Below are positions 27,891 through 36,928 of a stretch of DNA of 64,000 bases, piece by piece (positions within the stretch are counted from its first letter, which is position 1; the number at the start of each line of letters is the position of its first letter). Made by a program: the position numbers and the translations under genes. The notes under the pieces are model-generated. The model made no database searches, was not told the origin of the DNA, and was given only the letters and a program-made list of their open reading frames with translations. The stretch is taken from NCBI GenBank assembly GCA_000023185.1, contig CP001622.1, positions 1,240,001 through 1,304,000 of the forward strand. The letters are read 5' to 3'. This DNA comes from Rhizobium leguminosarum bv. trifolii WSM1325. GTDB taxonomy: Bacteria > Pseudomonadota > Alphaproteobacteria > Rhizobiales > Rhizobiaceae.

Positions 27891-29537
27891 ATGGATTTGC
27901 TGAGTGCCACGGATTGGCTGCGTCACAGGCCGGGTTATACATATCCGCTGGCCATTGCCTTCGTTGGCCTGACGTTTCTTCTGAGGCTTGCCGCCAGCGA
28001 CTCTCTCTCCGGATTTCCCTTCCTGAGCTTCCTTCCGGCGATATTGCTCGCGAGTTTCATAGGCGGCGCCGGGCCGGGCTTTGTCGCGACATTGGTTGCC
28101 GGTTTCATTGTCCAGCAGTTTTTCGTCGAGCCGCATAATGTTTTCTGGCCGGCCAGCGCCGGCCAATGGGTCGGCCTTTCCACCTATCTTATCAATGCCG
28201 TGATCATCGTTGGCCTGATGGAGATGATCATCATCGCCCATGGCAGGCAAAGCCGCCTTCGCAGTGAACTGAACAGCTTCAACACGCGCCTCGAACAGAC
28301 GGTGGTCCAGCGCACTGCCGAGCTCAGGCACGAGATGGAAGAGAATGCTGCCGCTCAGGCGCAGGTCCGCCAGTTGCAGAAGATGGAGACGATCGGCCAG
28401 CTGACCGGCGGCGTCGCCCATGATTTCAACAACATGCTGGCAATCATCATCGGCAATCTCGATCTCGCCCAGCGGCGCCTGACCGGCAGCGAGGATCCTC
28501 GCCTGCCATACTCCATCCAGAATGCCAGAGACGGGGCGCAGAGAGCGGCGGTGCTGACTGCGCGTCTTCTCGCCTTCTCGCGCCAGCAGCCGCTCGCCCC
28601 TGAGATGATCGACCTCAACAAGCTAGTCGGCGGCATGTCGGAGCTGCTGCGTCGCACGCTCGGCGAGCACATTCGGATCGAGACTGTGCTTGCCGGCGGC
28701 CTTTGGCCGAGCTTTGCCGATTTGAGCCAGCTCGAGAATGCCATCCTGAACCTTGCCGTCAACGCTCGCGATGCCATGCCGGGCGGCGGAAATCTGACGA
28801 TCGAGACCGCCAATACCGAACTCGACGAGCGATATTCGCGCATGCATTCGGAGGTCGAGGCAGGCCAATATGTGATGATCAGCATCACCGACACCGGCAC
28901 CGGCATGTCGCCGGAAGTGATCGAACGAGCCTTCGACCCGTTCTACACGACCAAAGGACCCGGTAAAGGCACCGGTCTCGGCCTCAGCCAAGTTTACGGC
29001 TACGTCAAGCAGAGCGGCGGCCACATCAAGATCTATTCAGAGATCGACAGGGGCACGACGTTGAAGATCTATCTTCCCCGTCATGTCGGCGCGGCGGACG
29101 CCCGGTTGAATGTCGCCGGCGCCCAGCCGCTTCCTCAGGGCAGCGTCAAAGATACGATCCTGGTGGTGGAGGACGATGAGAACGTCCGCACCATGACCGC
29201 CGAAAGCCTGCATGAACTCGGTTACACCGTATTGCAGGCGGCTAGCGGCATGGAAGCGCTTATGCTTCTGGAGCAAAATGCGGCAGTCGACCTGATCTTC
29301 ACCGATATCGTCATGCCGCAGATGAGCGGACGCCAGCTTGCCGATATCGTCCGGGAAAAATGGCCGGCGATCCGGATCCTCTATACGACCGGCTACACCC
29401 GCAATGCCATCGTTCACAATGGGGTGCTCGATCACGGCGTTTCCCTGCTTGCCAAGCCCTTCAGCCTCGAGCAGCTCGCCCACAAGATCCGCGAACTTCT
29501 GAATGTACCGGCGAGGATGGAAGATGAGAGGACGTGA
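27891..29537 (+). CDS. Hybrid sensor histidine kinase with DUF4118 membrane domain
   Basis: A 548-residue membrane kinase. Residues about 15-115 form the DUF4118/KdpD-like four-helix membrane unit, followed by a coiled coil (about 120-160). The HisKA box GQLTGGVAHDFNN holds the phospho-histidine near residue 177. The ATPase domain shows NAVNARDAMPGGG-like N-box residues (LNLAVNARDAMPGGG), ITDTGTGM and GTGLGLS. A C-terminal receiver (about 415-535) has the aspartate in LIFTDIVMP and lysine in LLAKPFSLEQ. The start is ATG 27891; the open frame upstream runs through a repeat. The signal sensed is unknown. Confidence 0.9.
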   Translation: MDLLSATDWLRHRPGYTYPLAIAFVGLTFLLRLAASDSLSGFPFLSFLPAILLASFIGGAGPGFVATLVAGFIVQQFFVEPHNVFWPASAGQWVGLSTYLINAVIIVGLMEMIIIAHGRQSRLRSELNSFNTRLEQTVVQRTAELRHEMEENAAAQAQVRQLQKMETIGQLTGGVAHDFNNMLAIIIGNLDLAQRRLTGSEDPRLPYSIQNARDGAQRAAVLTARLLAFSRQQPLAPEMIDLNKLVGGMSELLRRTLGEHIRIETVLAGGLWPSFADLSQLENAILNLAVNARDAMPGGGNLTIETANTELDERYSRMHSEVEAGQYVMISITDTGTGMSPEVIERAFDPFYTTKGPGKGTGLGLSQVYGYVKQSGGHIKIYSEIDRGTTLKIYLPRHVGAADARLNVAGAQPLPQGSVKDTILVVEDDENVRTMTAESLHELGYTVLQAASGMEALMLLEQNAAVDLIFTDIVMPQMSGRQLADIVREKWPAIRILYTTGYTRNAIVHNGVLDHGVSLLAKPFSLEQLAHKIRELLNVPARMEDERT

Positions 29538-29576
29538 AGCCGAAATACGGCCGCACGTCCATAGTTCAAGATCGGG

Positions 29577-29891
29577 TTATTCCAGGACCTGGATGATGCG
29601 ATGCGTCTTCGGCTCGACGATCACGCGTCGCTCGTTGACGACGGTATAACCGTAGCCGTCAATATCAGGCACGGTATGCACTTCGACGGTATCGGGCAGC
29701 GTCGTGCCGACCGCGATGTCGCCTTCATAGACGACGGAAGGTGTGTTTTGCTCCATCACATAGGTGCGCACCTCGCCGGGCAATACGACTGAGCCGGTCG
29801 GTGCGGGATCGGTGACGATGACGGTGCTCTGCGCGAAGGCGGCAGAGCTGATGGTCAGCATGGCGGCCGCAGCCAGCATGGTCTTGCGCAT
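29577..29891 (-). CDS. DUF1236-domain exported protein
   Basis: A 104-residue protein with a Sec signal peptide (MRKTMLAAAAMLTISSAAFA, cleavage before QS). The C-terminal DUF1236 domain contains VEVHTVPDIDGYGYTVVN and RRVIVEPKTHRIIQVLE, the family hallmark. Such small periplasmic proteins are numerous in rhizobia and have no known biochemical role. It is convergent with the hybrid kinase and divergent from the cellulose operon. Confidence 0.85.
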   Translation of the reverse strand: MRKTMLAAAAMLTISSAAFAQSTVIVTDPAPTGSVVLPGEVRTYVMEQNTPSVVYEGDIAVGTTLPDTVEVHTVPDIDGYGYTVVNERRVIVEPKTHRIIQVLE

Positions 29892-30215
29892 TGGATTTCT
29901 CCTTTTCCTACCTAAGACATCAAGGCAACGCTGGCCATGCGGCATAGTTCCCCGCGGCTTTTCGCAACAGCAGTGACAGACGCAATGAGAGCATTTAAGT
30001 TGTTACTAAATTAATTTTTGCATCATACGGTTGATCTGCCTGAACAGCGTTCGAAAAGAGCCCAGATGGTGATGTTAGAGCTCGCTTGTTTACTTTTCGC
30101 TAACCATGTTGGACGTTTATTCTGAACGGACGACCAACCGGTCGTTGATTCGACGATCCGTCGCGTTTCGGCTTGCGAATGGATCTCTAGAAAGACGATT
30201 GCGGCGGCTCGAGAC
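29892..30215. promoter_or_regulatory. Intergenic region upstream of the cellulose operon
   Basis: 324 bp without a supported gene, AT-rich around 29990-30060 (ttaagttgttactaaattaa). It must carry the divergent promoters for the DUF1236 gene and for bcsN. No specific operator was recognised. Confidence 0.45.
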
Positions 30216-31196
30216 ATGCGCTTGCGGAAAACAATATTGCTGGTGGCCGTGGCGGGCATGATGGCCGGCTGCACATCGACAGGCAGTGTGCGCCAGCCTT
30301 CCGCGCCGGAAACCGTGGCGCCTGAAAAGGCGCTGGTCCTGCCGCCGCCGGGCGGCCCGTCGATCGTCAGCGTCGTCGAGCGCAAGCGCGGCAACGGCGT
30401 CGAGCAGACGATCTCGCTGTTTACCTCATCCTCCGTGCCCGGTCAGAATTCCCTGAAGGTCCAGTTCTTCGGCGCTTCCGGGGCCAATCCCGGCGCCGGC
30501 AATGCCGGCTTCAGCAAGATCAATGAGAGCGGCATTGCCCGCGAGGTGGCCCGTTCGGCCCCCGGCGTGCCGATGGCGACGTCGGCGACCTTCCTGCAGA
30601 ACGCCTATGGCCCCTTCGGTTATGCCTCCGGCCGCAGCCGTGCCGGCGACACCTGCGTCTATGCCTGGCAGCAGATCCGCTCGAGCACCAACGCCAATAC
30701 CCAGGCGCGTAATTTCGGCATGATCCAGCTGCGCCTGCGCCTTTGCGATGCGAGAGCGAGCGAGCGCCAGTTGCTCGGCATCGTCTATGGCTACACCGTC
30801 ACCGGCACCTTCGACGGCGAGGTCTGGAACCCTTACGGCAATCCGCCGCCCGCCGACGTGGCGCTCGGGCGCACCGGCGCACCGATCTATCCCGACGAGG
30901 GCGGTTATCGCGCCAGCCCGATGCCGATCGGCTACGAGCCGGCGCCTGCCGTTGTCGGCCGGCCGCGGGCCGCTGCCGTTCGCAGCGCCTCGACCGCGCA
31001 ACCAGCTCAAGGCGTCGCAGCGGTGCCGGCGCCTATCGGCCCGCGCGTGCCGCTGCCGGGAGAGGCGCCACTGACGAGCGCAAGGCCGGATGCGGCCGCC
31101 GCGCCAATCGAACAATCGGTAAGGGCGATCGGCGTCACCGTGCCTTCGCCGGACTGCATAGGCGACGCGGCCATGACGGCCGCCTGCCAGAGATAA
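30216..31196 (+). CDS. bcsN: Cellulose biosynthesis protein BcsN
   Basis: A 326-residue lipoprotein (signal with MMAGC lipobox, cysteine at 18) that opens the rhizobial-type cellulose operon. The middle (about 60-215) is the BcsN domain with GDTCVYAWQQIRSS and two well-placed cysteines; the last 100 residues are a Pro/Ala-rich tail. BcsN is restricted mostly to Rhizobiales cellulose clusters and its mechanism is unknown. It lies 58 bp upstream of bcsA on the same strand. Confidence 0.88.
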   Translation: MRLRKTILLVAVAGMMAGCTSTGSVRQPSAPETVAPEKALVLPPPGGPSIVSVVERKRGNGVEQTISLFTSSSVPGQNSLKVQFFGASGANPGAGNAGFSKINESGIAREVARSAPGVPMATSATFLQNAYGPFGYASGRSRAGDTCVYAWQQIRSSTNANTQARNFGMIQLRLRLCDARASERQLLGIVYGYTVTGTFDGEVWNPYGNPPPADVALGRTGAPIYPDEGGYRASPMPIGYEPAPAVVGRPRAAAVRSASTAQPAQGVAAVPAPIGPRVPLPGEAPLTSARPDAAAAPIEQSVRAIGVTVPSPDCIGDAAMTAACQR

Positions 31197-31254
31197 TGAG
31201 CATGCCCGCGGGCGCCAGATGATGCCCCGGTTGAGCAATTTCGAAGGAACGTCC

Positions 31255-33447
31255 ATGCGCAAAGCCCGCAGTGTCATCATATGGGCCGTGGTTTCGCTCT
31301 GCATGATCGTGCTGATCACGCTGCCGGTCAACCTGCAGACCCAGCTCATCACCAGCATCACCGTCGTGACAGTCATGGCGCTGATCAAGGTGCTGAAGGG
31401 CGAGGGGACCTGGCGCCTGGTGGCGCTCGCCTTCGGTACGTCGATCGTGCTGCGCTATGTCTACTGGCGCACTACCAATACGCTGCCACCTGTGAATCAG
31501 CTGGCAAATTTCATTCCCGGCCTGCTGCTCTATCTTGCCGAAATGTATAGCGTTGCGATGCTGGCGCTCAGCCTCTTCATCGTTGCCACACCTTTGCCGT
31601 CACGCCCCTCGCGTGCCGCCAAGAATGAGCGTTTCCCTCATGTCGACGTCTTCGTACCATCCTATAACGAGGATGCCGGCCTGTTGGGAAACACGCTGGC
31701 CGCCGCCAAGGCCATGGATTATCCGGCCGAGAAGTTGCATGTCTGGTTGCTCGACGACGGCGGCACCCTGCAGAAGCGCAATTCCGGCAAGCTGCTCGAA
31801 GCCCAGGCGGCTGCCGCCCGCCATATCGAGCTGAAGCAGCTCTGCGACGATCTCGATGTCCACTACCTCACGCGCGACCGCAACGAGCACGCCAAGGCCG
31901 GCAATCTCAACAACGGCATGAAACATTCGACCGGCGAACTCATCGCCGTCTTCGATGCGGACCACGCGCCGGCCCGCGATTTCCTGCTGGAGACGGTGGG
32001 TTACTTCGAAGACGATCCGAAGCTCTTCCTTGTCCAGACCCCGCACTTCTTTATCAATCCCGATCCGCTGGAACGCAACCTGCGCACCTTCGACAAGATG
32101 CCGAGCGAGAACGAGATGTTCTACGGCATCATCCAGCGCGGCCTCGATAAATGGAACGCCGCCTTCTTCTGCGGCTCGGCCGCGGTTCTGAGCCGCAGGG
32201 CGCTCGAATCCCAGAACGGCTTTTCCGGCATCAGCATCACCGAGGATTGCGAGACGGCGTTGGCGCTCCATGGCAGCGGCTGGAACAGCATCTATGTCGA
32301 CAAGCCGCTGATCGCCGGCCTGCAGCCAGCCACCTTCGCAAGCTTCATCGGCCAGCGCAGCCGCTGGGCCCAGGGGATGATGCAGATCCTGCGCTTCCGC
32401 TTTCCGCTTCTGAAGCGCGGCCTGACGATCCCGCAGCGCTTCTGCTACATGTCCTCCACGCTTTTCTGGCTCTTCCCATTCCCGCGCACGATCTTCCTGT
32501 TTGCGCCGCTCTTCTACCTGTTCTTCGATCTGGAAATCTTCACCGCTTCGGGCGGTGAGTTCCTCGCCTATACGCTTGCCTATATGCTCGTGAATCTGAT
32601 GATGCAGAACTACCTCTACGGGTCGTTCCGCTGGCCCTGGATTTCCGAGCTCTACGAATATGTCCAGACTGTGCATCTACTGCCGGCCGTCGTCTCCGTC
32701 ATGCTCAATCCGAGGAAACCGACCTTCAAGGTCACTGCCAAGGACGAATCGATCGCCGTCAGCCGTCTGTCGGAAATCAGCCGTCCGTTCTTCGTCATCT
32801 TTGCGGTGCAGATCGTCGCGCTCATCATCACCATCTACAAGATTTATGCCGAGCCCTATAAGGCCGACGTCACGCTCGTCGTCGGTGGATGGAATGTCAT
32901 CAACCTGATCATGGCCGGCTGCGCGCTGGGTGTCGTGTCGGAGCGCGGCGAGCGCGCCTCGTCCCGTCGCGTCAGGGTCAACCGGCGCTGCGAATTCGGC
33001 GCCAACGGCAAGTGGTACACGGCTTCGATCGAGGACGTCTCCGTCCACGGCGCAAGGCTTCACATCTTCAACAAGCAGCTCGACGAGATGCTGGTCGGCG
33101 CCGTCGGCGAAATTCGCTTCCGGCCCTATAGCGGCGCGGATCTGGAAACCCTGCCGCTCATCGTCCGCAATATCGAGCCGTCGGGCGACATCAGCAATGT
33201 CGGCTGTCAGTACGTGCCGAAAAGCGCGCTCGACCATCGCCTGATCGCCGACCTGATGTTTGCCAATTCCGGCCAGTGGACAGAGTTCCAGGCCTCGCGC
33301 CGGCGCAATCCTGGCCTGATCCGCGGCACTATCTGGTTTCTCGGCATGTCGTTCTACCAGACGAGCCGCGGCCTCGTTTACTTCTTCCGCAGCATGCGGC
33401 CGGAGCGAGAAGCCCAGCAGCAGGCGGCAAAGGTCAACGCCGGATGA
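31255..33447 (+). CDS. bcsA: Cellulose synthase catalytic subunit (UDP-forming)
   Basis: A 730-residue inner membrane GT2 enzyme that polymerises UDP-glucose into beta-1,4-glucan and extrudes it. Catalytic motifs are present in order: WLLDDGGT, VFDADHAPA (DxD), SITEDCE (TED) and QRSRWAQGMMQ (QxxRW). About eight membrane helices flank the catalytic domain. A C-terminal PilZ domain carries RVNRR and DVSVHG, so the enzyme should be activated by cyclic di-GMP. The ATG at 31255 follows GAAGGAACG; an in-frame ATG 12 codons earlier lacks a site. The stop overlaps bcsB (ATGA). Confidence 0.97.
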   Translation: MRKARSVIIWAVVSLCMIVLITLPVNLQTQLITSITVVTVMALIKVLKGEGTWRLVALAFGTSIVLRYVYWRTTNTLPPVNQLANFIPGLLLYLAEMYSVAMLALSLFIVATPLPSRPSRAAKNERFPHVDVFVPSYNEDAGLLGNTLAAAKAMDYPAEKLHVWLLDDGGTLQKRNSGKLLEAQAAAARHIELKQLCDDLDVHYLTRDRNEHAKAGNLNNGMKHSTGELIAVFDADHAPARDFLLETVGYFEDDPKLFLVQTPHFFINPDPLERNLRTFDKMPSENEMFYGIIQRGLDKWNAAFFCGSAAVLSRRALESQNGFSGISITEDCETALALHGSGWNSIYVDKPLIAGLQPATFASFIGQRSRWAQGMMQILRFRFPLLKRGLTIPQRFCYMSSTLFWLFPFPRTIFLFAPLFYLFFDLEIFTASGGEFLAYTLAYMLVNLMMQNYLYGSFRWPWISELYEYVQTVHLLPAVVSVMLNPRKPTFKVTAKDESIAVSRLSEISRPFFVIFAVQIVALIITIYKIYAEPYKADVTLVVGGWNVINLIMAGCALGVVSERGERASSRRVRVNRRCEFGANGKWYTASIEDVSVHGARLHIFNKQLDEMLVGAVGEIRFRPYSGADLETLPLIVRNIEPSGDISNVGCQYVPKSALDHRLIADLMFANSGQWTEFQASRRRNPGLIRGTIWFLGMSFYQTSRGLVYFFRSMRPEREAQQQAAKVNAG

Positions 33448-35885
33448 GAAGCATCGTAGCCGCCTCGCTTCTCCTGCTGAATGCCTCCGCCTTCGCCCAG
33501 GCGCAGACGGCCCCCTTCGACATGTCCGGCGAGCGGCCGCCCGGTGCGTCCGTTACCCCGCGTTTGGCGCCGCCTGCGGCGGCTGCGCCGGTTCCCGTCA
33601 CTCCGCCGGTTTCCGTCATACCCGCGCCCGCAACCTCGGCTGCTCCTGTTCCTCCGTCGATCGCCGTCCAGCCGCAGCCGACGGCGCCTGCGCCACAACC
33701 AGCCGCCATGGCAAATACCGCCGCGCCGCCTCGCCCCGGCGATGTCCGCCGCTTTGTCGTGCCCTTTTCGAAACTCGGCCTCGGCGGCGAATACGACCGC
33801 CGGTCATGGTCGGTCTATCTGACGCCGGAGCAGGCGGCGGCCAAGGCAAGCTTCACCTTCGCCTACCAGAATTCGATCGTCGTCGCGCCTGAGGCCTCGG
33901 TGCTGACCGTCTATCTCAACAACCGCCCGATCGGCCAGCAGCGCGTCGGCTCGCCGGATGGCTCTTCGGCCGTCACGTTCGAGGTTCTGCCCGGTCTGCT
34001 GCAGCCAGGCGCCAACCTCGTCACCTTCGAAGCCGATCAGCGCCACCGCACCGATTGCAGCATCCAATCGACTTATGAACTGTGGTCGAACATCGATCCG
34101 GCCGGAACCTATCTGAGCTTTGCCGGCAGGGATGCCGCCCAGCTATCGAGCGCCGATGCAATCCGCGCCATCGGCGTCGACGGCGCCGGCAAGACGGAAT
34201 TCGACATCGTTGTCCCGGCGCTGGAGCAGCCGGGAACCACCAAGCCGCTGCTACGGCTGGCGCAGGGCCTGTCGGTGCTGAGCAGCATGCCGAACCAGAT
34301 CTTCGCCTTCAGCACCGCTTCGCTTCCGGCTGGCGGGCCTGGCAAGCTCAGCGTGCTCGTCGGTACCGCAGCCGAACTGCGGCCGCTCTTTCCTGGCCTG
34401 CCGCCCGGCGCCGAAAGTGCAGCACTCGCCGCTTTCGTCACCGATCCGCGCAGCGGCTCGCCGGTACTTCTGATCAGCGGCCCCTCCTGGCAGGCGGTCT
34501 CGTCGGCGATCGATACCATCGTCTCGCCGACAGATCGGTCCTCGGACGTCCGCCGCGACGTGCTGACCACCGAGCGCTGGAGCGCGCCGAACGCGCCGCT
34601 GGTCTTTTCCGATACCAACATCGCCCTGTCTCAGCTCGGTGTGAAGACCACCGAATTCTCCGGCCGGCGGTTGCGGACCAGCTTCAATATCGCTGTACCG
34701 GCCGATTTTTATGCCAATGCCTATGGCGAGGCGAAGGTGCTGCTCGACGCCGCCTATACCGATAACGTGATGCCCGGCAGCCACATCGATATCTACGTCA
34801 ATGACAACATCGCCTCCACCGTGCCGATCACCACGACATCAGGCGGCATTCTCCGTCATCTGCCGATCCGCGTGACAATGCGACACTTCAAGCCCGGCCT
34901 CAATTCGATGGCGATCGAGGCGATCCTGATGACCAAGGACGATGCGGCTTGCGCGCCGGGCGCGACCGCCGGCGCCACCCCGCGCTTTGCCCTGTTCGAT
35001 ACCTCAGAGCTGCAGATTCCGGATTTCGCCCGCGTCGGTCAGCGTCCGAACCTGGCCGCAATGGCCGGCACCGCCTATCCCTATGGCCGGGCCACGGAGC
35101 CGACGCCGCTCTTCATCGACCGCATCGATGCCGACACGCTTTCGGCTGCCGCCACGCTGCTCGGCCAGATGGCCATCACCGCCGGCCATCCGATCGCCGT
35201 CGAAACCGTCGCCTCGCCGAATACGATCGGCGATCGTGATGCGATCTTCATCGGCTCCATCTCGCAGATGCCGACAACGGCGCTGTCGCAGACCAATATC
35301 TCCACGACGAGCCAGGCCTCGTGGCGTCCGGTGGCCGATACGCAGCCGGGCGTCGTCGATACCGGTACGGCCTTCGAGGAGTGGAACTCCAAGGTCAGCG
35401 GCGGTGTCTTGCACAACCGGGTCACCGCCTTCCGCGAGTGGCTGTCGCGCAATTTCGATATCTCCCGCAGCTCGCTGCAATTCATCCCCGGCGCCGAGCA
35501 GATTTTCACGCCGGCCAACGCCGACACGCTGCTGGTTGCACAGGGCTCCAGCCCCGCGGGAGCCGGCGCCTGGACCGTGGTGGCGGCGCCGTCGGCGAAG
35601 GATTTGCGCGAAGGGCTCGAGGTTCTGACCGCGCAGCTGAACTGGCCGCAGATATCAGGCCACATCACCACCTATTCGAGCAAGACAGGCAAGATCGAAA
35701 CCGTGCCCGTCACCCGTTTCGATTTCGTGCCGTCCACCCCCTGGTCGATCGCCAATTACCGCCTGATCGCCGCCAACTGGCTGTCGACGAATATCCTCTC
35801 CTACGCCTTCCTGCTGGTCGTCTTCGTGCTGCTGATCGGGATCACCACCTCGAGCATGCTCAGAAAACTGGGCCGGTCCAAATGA
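33444..35885 (+). CDS. bcsB: Cellulose biosynthesis periplasmic subunit BcsB
   Basis: An 813-residue protein with a Sec signal (MRSIVAASLLLLNASAFAQA), a Pro/Ala-rich stretch to about residue 95, two periplasmic carbohydrate-binding/flavodoxin-like repeats, and a single C-terminal membrane helix (ILSYAFLLVVFVLLIGITT) that anchors it against BcsA. It guides the nascent glucan across the periplasm and is needed for BcsA activity. The start overlaps the bcsA stop by four bases, and the end overlaps bcsZ in the same way. Confidence 0.95.
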   Translation: MRSIVAASLLLLNASAFAQAQTAPFDMSGERPPGASVTPRLAPPAAAAPVPVTPPVSVIPAPATSAAPVPPSIAVQPQPTAPAPQPAAMANTAAPPRPGDVRRFVVPFSKLGLGGEYDRRSWSVYLTPEQAAAKASFTFAYQNSIVVAPEASVLTVYLNNRPIGQQRVGSPDGSSAVTFEVLPGLLQPGANLVTFEADQRHRTDCSIQSTYELWSNIDPAGTYLSFAGRDAAQLSSADAIRAIGVDGAGKTEFDIVVPALEQPGTTKPLLRLAQGLSVLSSMPNQIFAFSTASLPAGGPGKLSVLVGTAAELRPLFPGLPPGAESAALAAFVTDPRSGSPVLLISGPSWQAVSSAIDTIVSPTDRSSDVRRDVLTTERWSAPNAPLVFSDTNIALSQLGVKTTEFSGRRLRTSFNIAVPADFYANAYGEAKVLLDAAYTDNVMPGSHIDIYVNDNIASTVPITTTSGGILRHLPIRVTMRHFKPGLNSMAIEAILMTKDDAACAPGATAGATPRFALFDTSELQIPDFARVGQRPNLAAMAGTAYPYGRATEPTPLFIDRIDADTLSAAATLLGQMAITAGHPIAVETVASPNTIGDRDAIFIGSISQMPTTALSQTNISTTSQASWRPVADTQPGVVDTGTAFEEWNSKVSGGVLHNRVTAFREWLSRNFDISRSSLQFIPGAEQIFTPANADTLLVAQGSSPAGAGAWTVVAAPSAKDLREGLEVLTAQLNWPQISGHITTYSSKTGKIETVPVTRFDFVPSTPWSIANYRLIAANWLSTNILSYAFLLVVFVLLIGITTSSMLRKLGRSK

Positions 35886-36928
35886 GGCGGTGGCGCGCGC
35901 TCCTGCTGGCGGCAACGGTCGCGTTCGCGGCCGCGAGCCCGCCTGCCGTTGCCCAGCAGGCGATGATCAATGCCGGCGCATGGGCGGCCTACAAGGCGAA
36001 GTTTCTCGATGCGACCGGCCGCATTATCGATAACGGCAACGGCAATATCAGCCATAGCGAAGGACAGGGTTATGGCATGCTGCTCGCCTATCTCTCAGCC
36101 AGTCCCGCCGATTTCGAACAGATCTGGTATTTTACCCGCACCGAGCTGCTGCTGCGCGACGATGGCCTGGCCGTCTGGAAATGGGATCCGAACGTCAAGC
36201 CGCACGTCACCGACACCAACAACGCCTCGGACGGCGACATGCTGATCGCCTATGCGCTGGCGCTTGCCGGCACGGCGTGGAAACGCAACGACTATATCCT
36301 CGCTGCCTCCCGAATGGCGCAGGCGCTGCTTGCCGAAACCGTTGTGCACGCGGCCGGCCACACACTTTTGTTGCCGGGGAGCCAGGGTTTTGCCGCTACC
36401 GACCGTGAGGACGGCCCCGTCGTCAACCCGTCCTACTGGATTTACGAGGCGATCCCGGTGATGGCGGCGCTCGCTCCGTCGGATGCCTGGCAAAAACTGT
36501 CGGATGATGGCCTAACGCTGTTGAAGACGATGCAGTTCGGCCCGCGCAAGCTTCCCGCCGAATGGGTGAGTCTCAGCGGCCAGCCGCAGCCGGCGCAGGG
36601 TTTCGACTCCGAATTTGCTTATAACGCCATCCGCATCCCGCTCTATCTCGCTCGTGGCGGCGTCACCGACAAGGCGCTGCTGACCCGTCTGCAGCAGGGA
36701 ATGTCGCAAGACGGCGTTCCCGCCACCATCGATCTGACCACCGGCCGGACGAAGACTGTGTTGCCGGACGCAGGTTATCGAATTGTTAACGATGTTGTGG
36801 CCTGTGTAGTCGATGGGACCAAGTTGCCGATCTCGGCCCTGCAATTTGCGCCCACACTCTATTATCCGTCCACGCTTCAGCTGTTGGGGCTGGCCTATAT
36901 TGGGGAGAAGCATCCAGAGTGTCTGTGA
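35882..36928 (+). CDS. bcsZ: Endo-beta-1,4-glucanase, glycoside hydrolase family 8
   Basis: A 348-residue secreted cellulase with a signal peptide (LLLAATVAFAAASPPAVA, cleavage near residue 24). The GH8 general acid lies in SHSEGQGYGMLLA, and the family signature NASDGDMLIAYALALAGTAW contains the second acidic residue. It trims or edits cellulose during export. The R. leguminosarum bv. trifolii homologue (CelC2) is required for cell-wall erosion at the infection site, so a symbiotic role is possible. ATG overlaps the bcsB stop by four bases. Confidence 0.95.
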   Translation: MRRWRALLLAATVAFAAASPPAVAQQAMINAGAWAAYKAKFLDATGRIIDNGNGNISHSEGQGYGMLLAYLSASPADFEQIWYFTRTELLLRDDGLAVWKWDPNVKPHVTDTNNASDGDMLIAYALALAGTAWKRNDYILAASRMAQALLAETVVHAAGHTLLLPGSQGFAATDREDGPVVNPSYWIYEAIPVMAALAPSDAWQKLSDDGLTLLKTMQFGPRKLPAEWVSLSGQPQPAQGFDSEFAYNAIRIPLYLARGGVTDKALLTRLQQGMSQDGVPATIDLTTGRTKTVLPDAGYRIVNDVVACVVDGTKLPISALQFAPTLYYPSTLQLLGLAYIGEKHPECL